From the NCBI GenBank assembly GCA_045598325.1, contig JAZLLT010000010.1:1-15311 (forward strand): a DNA stretch of 15,311 nucleotides, read 5' to 3'. Source of the stretch: RUG14130 sp045598325 (GTDB taxonomy: Bacteria > Bacillota > Clostridia > Christensenellales > Aristaeellaceae). Made by a program: the position numbers and the translations under genes. The notes under the pieces were generated by a model that searched no databases, was not told the origin of the DNA, and saw nothing but the letters and a program-made list of their open reading frames with translations. Shown piece by piece: positions 1 through 5,597 of the stretch (within the stretch, counting starts at the first letter, position 1; each line of letters begins with the position of its first letter).

Positions 1-50
1 CTATTGGAGCGGTGCTTTTCTATAATCATGCACACATAATGGAGGTACAC

Positions 51-431
51 ATGAAAAATAATTCTGACGCGAAAATATTCCAAATCCCGGTTATAGGCGA
101 CAAATCATACTGCGAACTGGTCGCCGAAGTCGGCTCTGCCATCGATGCGAATTTAGACTATATAAATATCACATTCGCAGAATACAGGCGTTATATGTAC
201 GATTGCCATAATAATGCAGAAGTATTCAACAGCACGATGCAGGAGTTCTATACGGATGAAATACGCAAGTCGATGCAGGAATCAATCGACCACCTTGCTA
301 CGATGATGAACTATATGAGGCGTATCGAAGCACCGCAAAACCGTATAGACGCCTTATCGATCATAACGGATGCGTCAATCAAAGTGCGCCTCATTCAGTT
401 AATCGGCAATGATGCTATAAGCAAACACTAA
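51..431 (+). CDS. Hypothetical small protein (126 aa)
   Basis: I do not recognise this protein. The start is the ATG at 51, because GGAGGTACAC lies directly upstream. The two earlier in-frame ATGs (12 and 39) have no such site. The protein is mixed alpha/beta in appearance, with a helical middle (around residues 65-100) rich in Met, Gln and charged residues. It has no signal peptide or membrane segment and is probably cytoplasmic. It is the first gene of the + strand array and is separated from the next by an 80-bp gap carrying a long palindrome. Function unknown; the existence of the gene is well supported by its RBS and frame. Confidence 0.8.
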   Translation: MKNNSDAKIFQIPVIGDKSYCELVAEVGSAIDANLDYINITFAEYRRYMYDCHNNAEVFNSTMQEFYTDEIRKSMQESIDHLATMMNYMRRIEAPQNRIDALSIITDASIKVRLIQLIGNDAISKH

Positions 432-444
432 CGCCGCGAAACCA

Positions 445-472
445 TTTTCCCGCCGTTTTAACGGCGGGAAAA
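445..472. terminator. Intergenic palindrome, 12-bp stem
   Basis: TTTTCCCGCCGT at 445-456 pairs perfectly with ACGGCGGGAAAA at 461-472 around a 4-nt loop. The stem sits between the genes at 51 and 511. On the - strand it would be followed by a short U stretch. On the + strand it is followed by AAAATATTTC rather than a U-run. So for the + strand array it is as likely to be an RNA-stability or processing hairpin as a terminator. Confidence 0.5.
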
Positions 473-510
473 TATTTCACACACATCGACATTATAGGAG
501 GTATACACAC

Positions 511-1377
511 ATGACTAACGATTCTCTGTTCAACATCATCGCCCGCCTCAAGACCCTCATGCTCATCGACGCCGCCGATTCAATGCATAACGAAATCGGC
601 TCTATCATCGCGGATATGAACGCCGCCCTCTCCGATTCGGGAGCGTTTGGCAATATGGCGAAAGCCATGAAAGCAGTCCTCAAGCGCACGAAATACGACG
701 TAAGGCAGGTCCTCGCATATAGCAACATCAATAAGCACGGTCAACAAGAAGTGTGTGACGGCTATATGATGATACGAAGCAAAACCATTTACGAAGCCGT
801 TCCCGTTCTGCCCGCCGATATAGGCGAGTATATCGACACGGACAAAATCATGACGGACGCCGTACTGAACAGCCCCTATAAACTCATCACTCCCACTATG
901 GCGGAACTCAAGCAGTACATCGCCGACTATAAGAGTCGGATGGAAAAATTCTACGGTGATAAACCGACTGCGAAAGCAATGGAGCGTCTGCTATACCGGC
1001 TCCCGTCCGTCGAGAAGCGCGAAGATAACCCGTATGTGAATGTCAAACTGCTCATGAACATTCTCGAAGCGTTTCCGTCCGCCGAGGTCGCCTATACGGA
1101 TCCAGTCAAGCCTATCGTGTTCAAGTCCGATGACGGTGACGGACTCCTGCTCCCCGTCCGCGTAAACTTCGAACACACAAGCCCCGATATGCAGTATGTC
1201 GATGAAGTATACGAGGAGAAATGCAAAGCCCTATACGCCGACAAACCGTCCGCCGAGCCGATCAAGGACTTACCGAACATCACGGACATCATGGAGCGCA
1301 TCAAAAAAGACGCTCCTATTACCCTCGAAGAGTTCGAGACGCTTATCGAGTTACACATCATCACACCCGCAGCATAA
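511..1377 (+). CDS. Sliding-clamp-like protein (288 aa), tentative
   Basis: Starts at ATG 511 behind AGGAGGTATACACAC. The C-terminal half looks like the last domain of DNA polymerase III beta (sliding clamp). The pattern NVKLLMNILEAFP (residues 177-189) is followed by PIVFKSDDG (201-209) and LLLPVR (212-217), matching the clamp layout of a helix, then a 'P-hydrophobic-K-S-x-D-G' strand, then a 'hydrophobic-PVR' strand. An earlier VCDGYMMIR stretch (81-89) resembles the clamp 'DGYRL' strand. At 288 aa it is shorter than the roughly 360-380 aa of bacterial beta clamps, so it may be a reduced or highly diverged version. The terminal 70 residues are acidic and helical. If correct, it would tether a phage polymerase or other DNA enzyme to DNA. 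The fold assignment is inference from motif shape, not an alignment; the gene itself is secure. Confidence 0.6.
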   Translation: MTNDSLFNIIARLKTLMLIDAADSMHNEIGSIIADMNAALSDSGAFGNMAKAMKAVLKRTKYDVRQVLAYSNINKHGQQEVCDGYMMIRSKTIYEAVPVLPADIGEYIDTDKIMTDAVLNSPYKLITPTMAELKQYIADYKSRMEKFYGDKPTAKAMERLLYRLPSVEKREDNPYVNVKLLMNILEAFPSAEVAYTDPVKPIVFKSDDGDGLLLPVRVNFEHTSPDMQYVDEVYEEKCKALYADKPSAEPIKDLPNITDIMERIKKDAPITLEEFETLIELHIITPAA

Positions 1378-1386
1378 ATCATCATT

Positions 1387-1411
1387 CGCCGTCCGTATAA
1401 AACGGACGGCG
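1387..1411. terminator. Intergenic palindrome, 10-bp stem
   Basis: CGCCGTCCGT (1387-1396) pairs with ACGGACGGCG (1402-1411) around ATAAA. It lies in the short gap between the genes at 511 and 1436, 13 nt before the TAGGAGG ribosome binding site. Only GACCATTTTATAGG follows it, so the U-run is short and termination would be weak. Confidence 0.45.
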
Positions 1412-1435
1412 ACCATTTTATAGGAGGTTTGACAT

Positions 1436-1717
1436 ATGCAGCACGAACTCACTTACGGACAGCGCATGAAGTTGAAATACCCTGTCGGCACGACCCTATA
1501 CATCGCCGAAGCAACAGTCGGTCACGGCTCAATCACAGAAGCCCTTGCAACAGTCGAGTTTGTATCATCCACGGGCGAAATCACCTGCGAACTCGATAAC
1601 GGAATGTTCATCGCGTTTATGCCCTATAACGCTATCTTTAACAAGGTCTCCGATAGGACACTTTACACGAATGATAATTTCTCCATGCACGGTGTACGCT
1701 ATGACACATTCGCATGA
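1436..1717 (+). CDS. DUF4314-like small protein (93 aa)
   Basis: Begins at ATG 1436 after AGGAGGTTTGACAT. The body follows the pattern of DUF4314 proteins of Firmicutes mobile elements. There is an N-terminal RMKLKYPVGTTL (residues 10-21), a variable region, a central strand ending in TGEITCELDNG (about 45-55), and a hydrophobic strand with a proline (IAFMPYNAIF). In DUF4314 the equivalent is 'YP.GT ... G.I...DNG......P....F'. The family has no assigned function that I know of; the fold is expected to be a small beta barrel. The stop codon (TGA 1715-1717) lies within the first bases of the dispersed repeat cassette, so the repeat may have been inserted or copied right at the gene end. Family assignment is moderate. 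Confidence 0.7.
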   Translation: MQHELTYGQRMKLKYPVGTTLYIAEATVGHGSITEALATVEFVSSTGEITCELDNGMFIAFMPYNAIFNKVSDRTLYTNDNFSMHGVRYDTFA

Positions 1718-1792
1718 GGATCGCGTAACGCCCGTTGCCGTCCGAAAAAATTTTCTTCCCCTACGGGGAAAAACCGCCGATTTGACCGCATC

Positions 1793-1823
1793 TTCGGCAC
1801 AGCCGCCGATTTTGTGGTACAAT
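1793..1823 (+). promoter_or_regulatory. Extended -10 promoter in cassette 1
   Basis: TGGTACAAT (TG at 1815-1816, TACAAT at 1818-1823) fits an extended -10 (TGnTATAAT) element. The -35 is poor: the best candidate is TTCGGC at 1793 with a 19-nt spacer, also present in copy 2. The expected transcription start near 1830 is the first base or two of the following stem-loop. It probably drives the ArdA gene and downstream genes. Confidence 0.6.
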
Positions 1824-1827
1824 GGAC

Positions 1828-1868
1828 TTGTGCCGTTGGAAAGCGAAACGCGAAACCCAACGGCACAA
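1828..1868 (+). ncRNA. 5'-end stem-loop of cassette 1 transcript
   Basis: TTGTGCCGTTGG (1828-1839) pairs with CCAACGGCACAA (1857-1868): 12 perfect base pairs with a 17-nt loop, placed where the transcript from the adjacent -10 should begin. A 5'-terminal stem often protects mRNA from decay. The position recalls the promoter-early stem-loops of phage T4, an analogy only. Confidence 0.6.
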
Positions 1869-1879
1869 AAATATTTCAA

Positions 1880-1898
1880 GCGCAAAAGCGCAGGAGGT
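1880..1898 (+). promoter_or_regulatory. GCGC hairpin abutting the RBS
   Basis: GCGC-AAAA-GCGC (1880-1891) runs directly into AGGAGGT (1892-1898) with no spacer, 6 nt before the ATG at 1905. The same arrangement recurs at 3869, 4933 and 5569, with different loops. Confidence 0.6.
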
Positions 1899-1904
1899 AC
1901 ACAC

Positions 1905-2444
1905 ATGAAAATCAGCGTTTGTCTATGCAACCTTGGGCTGTATAACGAGGGCGAACTCGCCTGCCGTTGGCTCGACCTCCCCGCCACCGACGAGGAAATC
2001 GCCGAAGCCCTTGACGCGATCCGCGTCTGCCACGACGGAGTAACCTATGAGAACGGTTTCGGCTGTCCCTATGAGGAACTGTTCCTGTGCGACTGGGAGT
2101 CCTCGCTTGACAATCTGCCCATCGGAGAGTATACGCCGCTCCGCTCGCTTAACGAACTTGTCGATGAACTTGATTCGCTCGATGACGATGAGCTTGAAGT
2201 CCTCGATGCCCTGCTCGGAGATTCATATGACATGAAACGCGCTCTGCAAATCGTCACCGACCATGATTATAGTTTCGTCGAAGCCGACGATGATTATTCA
2301 CTCGGCTATAACGACCTTGCGGAATCGGGTATGCTTAACGAGATACCCGAATGGGCGCAGGAATATTTCGACTTTCAGTCCTATGGTGAATCCATTGCTC
2401 AAGACGCAATCGCCACAAAGAACGGCTATCTGTTCGTATACTGA
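1905..2444 (+). CDS. ardA: ArdA-type antirestriction protein (179 aa)
   Basis: ArdA proteins are acidic DNA mimics that bind type I restriction-modification enzymes in the cytoplasm and protect incoming DNA. The N-terminus ISVCLCNLGLYNEGELACRW (residues 3-22) matches the family opening 'V.V.DLaaYN.G...G.W'. WLDLPATDEEI follows. A LFLCDWES segment (59-66) matches 'aihDyEgf', and IGEYTPLRSLNEL (73-85) matches 'ig EY.sle.lnelae'. The C-terminal EIPEWAQEYFDFQSYGESIA (146-165) matches 'iPe.l..YiDyeayGrdla'. The length equals the usual 165-180 aa, and long Asp/Glu runs (87-104, 127-131) give the expected strong acidity. The start is the ATG after AGGAGGTACACAC. It is the gene placed directly under repeat cassette 1, as expected for an early-expressed protein. 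Family assignment is confident; the inhibitory target is not deducible. Confidence 0.9.
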   Translation: MKISVCLCNLGLYNEGELACRWLDLPATDEEIAEALDAIRVCHDGVTYENGFGCPYEELFLCDWESSLDNLPIGEYTPLRSLNELVDELDSLDDDELEVLDALLGDSYDMKRALQIVTDHDYSFVEADDDYSLGYNDLAESGMLNEIPEWAQEYFDFQSYGESIAQDAIATKNGYLFVY

Positions 2445-2473
2445 TACGCTCATCATATATAGGAGGTACACAT

Positions 2474-3121
2474 ATGGCTACCAAGATTCGCAAGGTCATT
2501 TGGTCGAGCATCGACATCGACATGGACGCGTTCGAGGAGATGTGGTCAAACAACGGCTATGACGAGGAATACCCCGACTATACGGAGGATGACAAATTCC
2601 GTTGGGCATGGAGAGACAACAACTCCATCTATAGGGACATCGTTACCGAGCAGTTCTGCTTGTGCAAATGCCGGCATACGGAAGGCATCCTCGTCATCGC
2701 AACGCTCGGCACATGGAAGCGTCATCATTCCGGCTATATGGAAATCGGCTCTTTCAATGAGTGCTTCACCTTCCCGAATGATGATTATATGGAGTTCTAT
2801 ATTGAGGACGGCGAGTTCAAAGCCAAGGGAATCCATCACGATGTTACGAATTACTATGTATTTCGTGAACGGCGCGAGAACATTTCCGATGACGATTGGC
2901 AAGAACTGCTCTATTCGACCTATAGCGGCAGGGATGCCTCGGCTCTCATCGAGAAATGCACCGTCTCCCTCATGCCTATGGCGAATAATGTATGGTTAGC
3001 CCACGGCTTCTATATGGACGGACACCGTTTCGTATACGAGGAAATTTCCGGCTACTCACACAATTTCGTATACTCGGATGACGGAACGGTTATCCCGTTC
3101 TCGTCCGACATGATAGCGTAA
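2474..3121 (+). CDS. Hypothetical acidic protein (215 aa)
   Basis: Unrecognised. Starts at ATG 2474 behind TAGGAGGTACACAT, 29 nt after the ArdA stop, so it is likely cotranscribed with it. The N-terminal third is rich in Asp, Glu, Trp and Tyr (residues 14-50), giving a negative face like the preceding ArdA. A short cysteine pair (CLCKC, 62-66) follows. The remainder looks beta-rich with several Gly-Tyr and Phe-Tyr turns. No signal peptide or membrane segment. The position after ArdA and the acidity make another host-interaction or anti-defence role conceivable, but this is inference from neighbourhood only. Confidence 0.8.
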   Translation: MATKIRKVIWSSIDIDMDAFEEMWSNNGYDEEYPDYTEDDKFRWAWRDNNSIYRDIVTEQFCLCKCRHTEGILVIATLGTWKRHHSGYMEIGSFNECFTFPNDDYMEFYIEDGEFKAKGIHHDVTNYYVFRERRENISDDDWQELLYSTYSGRDASALIEKCTVSLMPMANNVWLAHGFYMDGHRFVYEEISGYSHNFVYSDDGTVIPFSSDMIA

Positions 3122-3138
3122 CGCGGAAAGGAGAAACG

Positions 3139-3375
3139 ATGTATACCATTTTGCGTACTCACATTATCAACGGATTCAAAGTCGAGTTCGAGTCCATCGA
3201 AAACGACACACTCACCTATTACGCGTGGCAAGACTGCAAGCGTCATACCGCGAGATTGATTCCCTGCGAGTGGACGAAGCACCTGCACGGCAACGCACCC
3301 GCAGGAACACAATACGGGTCATACCGTATCATTACACCGGATGGAAAGCGAACTACATTTCCTGTATACGAATAA
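3139..3375 (+). CDS. Hypothetical small protein (78 aa)
   Basis: Unrecognised. ATG 3139 follows GGAAAGGAG with good spacing and lies 18 nt after the preceding stop. Beta-strand-like segments dominate (TILRTHIINGFKVEFESI, then a C-terminal SYRIITPDGKRTTFPVYE), suggesting a small barrel or sheet fold. Basic residues cluster around 31-45 (KRHTARLIPCEWTKHLH), unlike the acidic neighbours. Cytoplasmic. No function proposed. Confidence 0.7.
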   Translation: MYTILRTHIINGFKVEFESIENDTLTYYAWQDCKRHTARLIPCEWTKHLHGNAPAGTQYGSYRIITPDGKRTTFPVYE

Positions 3376-3389
3376 CCGACAACAGCCCC

Positions 3390-3412
3390 GCCCCGTGGCA
3401 TTATAACGGGGC
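3390..3412 (+). promoter_or_regulatory. Hairpin just upstream of an RBS
   Basis: GCCCCGT (3390-3396) pairs with ACGGGGC (3406-3412) around a 9-nt loop. It ends 2 nt before the GAAAGGA ribosome binding site of the gene at 3428. It has the same placement as the GCGC hairpins but a different sequence. Confidence 0.5.
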
Positions 3413-3427
3413 AGAAAGGATGATAGT

Positions 3428-3658
3428 ATGAAACTCATTATCAAAGAAACCGTTGACGGAAAACTGTATAGGACGCACACTTTGGAAGGTGACGAAAGCA
3501 AAGTGTATAGACAGTTTTACGATATGGAGCGTTCAGCGCGCTATGATTGGCATAGGCACTATGAATTTGAAACGCAAGCAGAGAGGGACTTATATCAAAA
3601 TTGGAAGAGCAAAAACGAGACCTTTGAGATGTTCTATGGTGGAGCAACTGTAGATTAA
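3428..3658 (+). CDS. Hypothetical small protein (76 aa)
   Basis: Unrecognised. ATG 3428 is preceded by AGAAAGGATGATAGT, a weaker site than most neighbours use. The N-terminus forms a likely beta hairpin (KLIIKETVDGKLYRTHTL). The centre (residues 25-60) is helical and rich in Tyr, Arg, Trp and Glu. It ends 48 nt before repeat cassette 2. No membrane segments or known motifs. Confidence 0.7.
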   Translation: MKLIIKETVDGKLYRTHTLEGDESKVYRQFYDMERSARYDWHRHYEFETQAERDLYQNWKSKNETFEMFYGGATVD

Positions 3659-3789
3659 CACAACGACGCCCGCCCACCATTCCCCGCGCGTTTCCGTTAT
3701 GCCCGTGCATGAGGATCGCGTAACGCCCGTTGCCGCTCCGAAAAATTTTCTTCCCCCTTCGGGGGAAAATCGGCGGTTTTGCCCCGCTT

Positions 3790-3820
3790 TTCGGCACGGC
3801 GTCGGTTTTTGTGGTACAAT
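3790..3820 (+). promoter_or_regulatory. Extended -10 promoter in cassette 2
   Basis: TGGTACAAT (TG at 3812-3813, TACAAT at 3815-3820), with the same weak TTCGGC at 3790 and the same 19-nt spacer as copy 1. The predicted start is near 3827, the first base of the next stem. It should drive the gene at 3894 and those after it. Confidence 0.6.
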
Positions 3821-3826
3821 GTTCTC

Positions 3827-3855
3827 GTGCCGTCGGGACTGCAAACCGACGGCGC
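3827..3855 (+). ncRNA. 5'-end stem-loop of cassette 2 transcript
   Basis: GTGCCGTCGG (3827-3836) pairs with CCGACGGCGC (3846-3855): nine Watson-Crick pairs and one G-U. Relative to copy 1, one U-A pair became C-G by changes on both arms, and one U-A became U-G, so pairing rather than sequence is kept. Confidence 0.6.
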
Positions 3856-3893
3856 AAAATTTAGAAAAGCGCAAAAGCGCAGGAGGTAAACAC

Positions 3894-4193
3894 ATGGACA
3901 ATCACAACAATACGCTCACCATCAAGGACAGATTCAACGCACGCTTCGTTATCCTCGCGTTGAAATTGATTTCTCGAATCATCGACAGATACGGTAATCA
4001 ATATCTTTCATTCACTCATCATATTGCCGATAGATTGAGCGTAAACGAAATCAATGTACACGCAATGTACGCTTCACGGTTGCTGTCAGAACTATACGAA
4101 AAAAAATCGGATAGCCAAAGCGATGACGCTGATAAGCGCAATCTTATGGATTTGAGTTACGCTTTCCATGATATTGATGCTTGGATTGAATGA
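3894..4193 (+). CDS. Hypothetical helical protein (99 aa)
   Basis: Unrecognised. The start is ATG 3894 behind AGGAGGTAAACAC. An upstream in-frame ATG at 3699 would read through the repeat cassette and has no RBS. The N-terminal half (residues 11-35) is a helix of mixed hydrophobic and basic residues (RFNARFVILALKLISRII), amphipathic rather than clearly transmembrane. The C-terminal half is acidic and helical. It contains an uninterrupted A8 tract in the coding sequence (4099-4106 region) that is in frame. It is the first gene under cassette 2. No function proposed. Confidence 0.75.
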   Translation: MDNHNNTLTIKDRFNARFVILALKLISRIIDRYGNQYLSFTHHIADRLSVNEINVHAMYASRLLSELYEKKSDSQSDDADKRNLMDLSYAFHDIDAWIE

Positions 4194-4208
4194 CAGGAGG
4201 TACACACA

Positions 4209-4577
4209 ATGACGCATGATAGACTGGTAGAAGTTCTGAAATGGGAAATCGAAACGGATGATTTCCTTGTCATCAATAACGCATGGTGCGATAAGCACGG
4301 CTGCCCCGAACTCAAGGCGTTCTCCATGAACGACTTCATCACGAATATGCAGGAAGCCAAGTATAGCGCGGACGATGTACTGTTCATGATTATGCAGGGC
4401 AGATTCGTTTCCGTCGACAGTTGGTATATGATTGTGAATAATAAATGGATACGCACATTCAACGATATGTGCTATGACGATTTATGTGACCACCTCGAAG
4501 TTGACCTCATCGCCGATGACATCCTCGAAAACCCGCAGGCATACGCAGAATACATCGACCTGTCCAAGCACGAATAG
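4209..4577 (+). CDS. Hypothetical acidic protein (122 aa)
   Basis: Unrecognised. ATG 4209 follows AGGAGGTACACACA, 15 nt after the previous stop. Asp and Glu are frequent throughout, and the last 40 residues (DLCDHLEVDLIADDILENPQ and following) are strongly acidic and helical. No cysteine motif, signal or membrane segment. It could be a DNA mimic or protein-binding inhibitor by composition, but nothing specific supports that. Confidence 0.8.
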   Translation: MTHDRLVEVLKWEIETDDFLVINNAWCDKHGCPELKAFSMNDFITNMQEAKYSADDVLFMIMQGRFVSVDSWYMIVNNKWIRTFNDMCYDDLCDHLEVDLIADDILENPQAYAEYIDLSKHE

Positions 4578-4587
4578 GAGGCACACC

Positions 4588-4854
4588 ATGAAAAGCAATT
4601 CCAAGTCCACCCCCAAGAAGTATGTTCGCGTCAAGTATTACGAAGAACAGGACGCCTTCGTGTTGGAAGGCTCTATAGACGGAGGGAAAACATTCAATAT
4701 GTATGTCACCTGTAAATGTTTCCCTCTGCCCGAGGAAATCAGCAGGAAGGCAATCGACTGCGTGGATGATAAGCCGCTCATCGATTATCACATCCTCACG
4801 GAACTCGTGAAAGCCGTGAATTTGGGCTATGAACTCCTCCCGGAGCATTGGTAA
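4588..4854 (+). CDS. Hypothetical small protein (88 aa)
   Basis: Unrecognised. ATG 4588 is 10 nt past the previous stop, behind AATAGGAGGCACACC. The N-terminus is basic (KSNSKSTPKKYVRVKYY). It is followed by an EEQDAFVLEGSIDGGKTF beta segment that resembles a two-strand meander, then a helix-rich acidic end. It precedes a 105-bp gap holding a 7-bp hairpin and an RBS-proximal GCGC hairpin. Confidence 0.75.
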   Translation: MKSNSKSTPKKYVRVKYYEEQDAFVLEGSIDGGKTFNMYVTCKCFPLPEEISRKAIDCVDDKPLIDYHILTELVKAVNLGYELLPEHW

Positions 4855-4869
4855 ATCCCGTCTGATGAT

Positions 4870-4888
4870 GGCAGGGCGACTCCCTGCC
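4870..4888. terminator. Intergenic hairpin, 7-bp stem
   Basis: GGCAGGG (4870-4876) pairs with CCCTGCC (4882-4888) around CGACT, 15 nt after the stop of the previous gene. No U-run follows, so it is not a convincing intrinsic terminator. It belongs to the series of gap palindromes in this array. Confidence 0.4.
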
Positions 4889-4924
4889 GAAACGGTTCGC
4901 CCGTCACGGGAAGTCAAACCCGAA

Positions 4925-4952
4925 TACAATATGCGCCATGAGCGCAGGAGGT
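4925..4952 (+). promoter_or_regulatory. TACAAT plus GCGC hairpin before RBS
   Basis: GCGC-CATGA-GCGC (4933-4945) abuts AGGAGGT exactly as in cassettes 1 and 2, but with a different loop. A TACAAT at 4925 sits just upstream and could be a -10, with no good -35. This looks like a shortened cousin of the repeat cassettes. Confidence 0.45.
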
Positions 4953-4959
4953 ACACACA

Positions 4960-5166
4960 ATGATCCGAAAAGCAATGCTCCACTCCATGGATGAGGACGG
5001 ACGCCACAACGCACCCCTGCAGGATGTCACAGTCCTGCGCTATGAATCTATTAACCGCGTCATCGTTAAGACCGACGCCGGGATTATCTGCACCGCTGTC
5101 GATAATCCCTTTACGGGATTCCTGTTCGCTGATGATGTATACGGTATCGTAAATGAGGAGGTATAA
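4960..5166 (+). CDS. Hypothetical small protein (68 aa)
   Basis: Unrecognised. ATG 4960 follows AGGAGGTACACACA. The sequence alternates hydrophobic and polar residues (TVLRYESINRVIVKTDAGII), suggesting a small beta sheet or barrel. It ends 2 nt before the next start, and its last codons (GAGGAGG) supply the Shine-Dalgarno of the following gene, so the two are translationally coupled. Confidence 0.75.
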   Translation: MIRKAMLHSMDEDGRHNAPLQDVTVLRYESINRVIVKTDAGIICTAVDNPFTGFLFADDVYGIVNEEV

Positions 5167-5168
5167 TC

Positions 5169-5396
5169 ATGAACAAGGAACGCAGAAAGAGCCTTTTGGA
5201 AGTGATTGACGCCCTGCACAGGGCAATGGACACGCTCGAATCCATCCGCGATGAGGAGCAGGACGCCTATGACAATCTGCCCGAATCGCTGCAGGGCGCG
5301 GAGCGCGGCGAAGCCATGAGCGAAGCCGTTGACACGATGGACAGCGCGACGAATGACATTGATAGCGTCATCGAAACGCTTGATGAACTGCTCTGA
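5169..5396 (+). CDS. Small helical/coiled-coil protein (75 aa)
   Basis: Entirely helical in appearance: two amphipathic helices (residues 3-33 and 47-75) joined by a conserved-looking turn YDNLPESLQGAERGE (34-48). Small proteins of this pattern ('DEEEEA.DN.PESLQ.SER...') are widespread in Firmicutes mobile elements, without an assigned function that I know. It is strongly acidic and probably dimerises through a coiled coil. ATG 5169 follows GAGGAGGTATAATC, two bases after the preceding stop. Confidence 0.8.
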   Translation: MNKERRKSLLEVIDALHRAMDTLESIRDEEQDAYDNLPESLQGAERGEAMSEAVDTMDSATNDIDSVIETLDELL

Positions 5397-5517
5397 CCCG
5401 TTACGCTCCCCCGCGTGATAGACGGGCGTGACACCCGTTGCCGACTCGAAAAATTTTCTTCCCCTACGGGGAAAAACAGCGGTTTCGACCCTGCTTTCGT
5501 TTCGGCAGCGGATTTTG

Positions 5518-5526
5518 TGATACAAT
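5518..5526 (+). promoter_or_regulatory. Extended -10 promoter in cassette 3
   Basis: TGATACAAT fits an extended -10. The best -35 match at the copy 1/2 spacing is only TTCGTT (5496-5501), so the promoter must rely on the extended -10 or a phage or host activator. Predicted start is near 5533, at the foot of the next stem. Confidence 0.55.
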
Positions 5527-5533
5527 GGATTTA

Positions 5534-5582
5534 CGCCGCAGACCAACGGCGGCGGAATATTTTGAACGGCGTTTGAAAACGC
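5534..5582 (+). ncRNA. Cassette 3 leader: 5' stem-loop and RBS hairpin
   Basis: CGCCGC (5534-5539) pairs with GCGGCG (5549-5554), and GCGTT (5569-5573) with AACGC (5578-5582) around TGAA. Both hairpins differ in sequence from copies 1 and 2 but occupy the same positions relative to the -10 and to the RBS (here the weaker AGAAAGGG). Confidence 0.5.
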
Positions 5583-5597
5583 AGAAAGGGTACACAC

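Larger units (their letters stand above)
1712..1904 (+). repeat. Dispersed promoter/stem-loop cassette, copy 1
   Basis: First of three related noncoding blocks (others at 3707-3893 and 5428-5597). It begins GCATGAGGATCGCGTAACGC, then CCGTTGCCG, then an AAAAAATTTTC tract. A hairpin TTCCCC-TAC-GGGGAA (1756-1770) comes next, followed by an extended -10 promoter (TACAAT at 1818), a 12-bp stem-loop (1828-1868), and a GCGC-AAAA-GCGC hairpin touching the AGGAGGT of the next gene. Copies 1 and 2 are nearly identical over the first 50 bases and diverge in the stems while keeping pairing. The order of elements is the same in all three copies. Confidence 0.85.
3707..3893 (+). repeat. Dispersed promoter/stem-loop cassette, copy 2
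   Basis: Same order of parts as at 1712: GCATGAGGATCGCGTAACGC at 3707, CCGTTGCCG, AAAAATTTTC, then hairpin TTCCCCC-TTC-GGGGGAA (3751-3767), one base pair longer than in copy 1. The promoter -10 TACAAT at 3815, a stem-loop (3827-3855) and the GCGC-AAAA-GCGC hairpin (3869-3880) follow. The 5' 50 bases are close to identical to copy 1. Together with 3659-3706, where I see nothing specific, it fills a 235-bp gap. Confidence 0.85.
5428..5597 (+). repeat. Dispersed promoter/stem-loop cassette, copy 3
   Basis: The diverged third copy starts GTGACACCCGTTGCCG and has AAAAATTTTC and hairpin TTCCCC-TAC-GGGGAA (5459-5473, identical to copy 1). It continues with TGATACAAT (5518-5526), a 6-bp stem-loop (5534-5554), and an RBS-proximal hairpin GCGTT-TGAA-AACGC (5569-5582). 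The leading GCATGAGGATCGCG block is missing. The upstream stretch 5397-5427 shows only an ACGGG/CCCGT inverted repeat (5422-5438). Confidence 0.8.

Noticed and set aside
21..26. TATAAT near the left edge
   Set aside because: A matching -35 would lie outside the window and no extended -10 is present, so a promoter cannot be supported.
1756..1770. TTCCCC-TAC-GGGGAA hairpin as a + strand intrinsic terminator
   Set aside because: It is followed by AAAAACC, not a U-run. Only on the - strand does a T6 stretch follow, and no - strand gene is there to terminate.
1565..1987. Long - strand open frames across the repeat cassettes (also 3441-3857, 3590-3901 and 5040-5915)
   Set aside because: They share translated text only because the cassettes share DNA. 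They have no RBS, lie antisense to supported genes and cross structured noncoding elements.
1712..5597. Repeats as a CRISPR array or insertion sequence
   Set aside because: Only three copies nearly 2 kb apart, no spacers, no transposase, no terminal inverted repeats; each lies in a gene leader.
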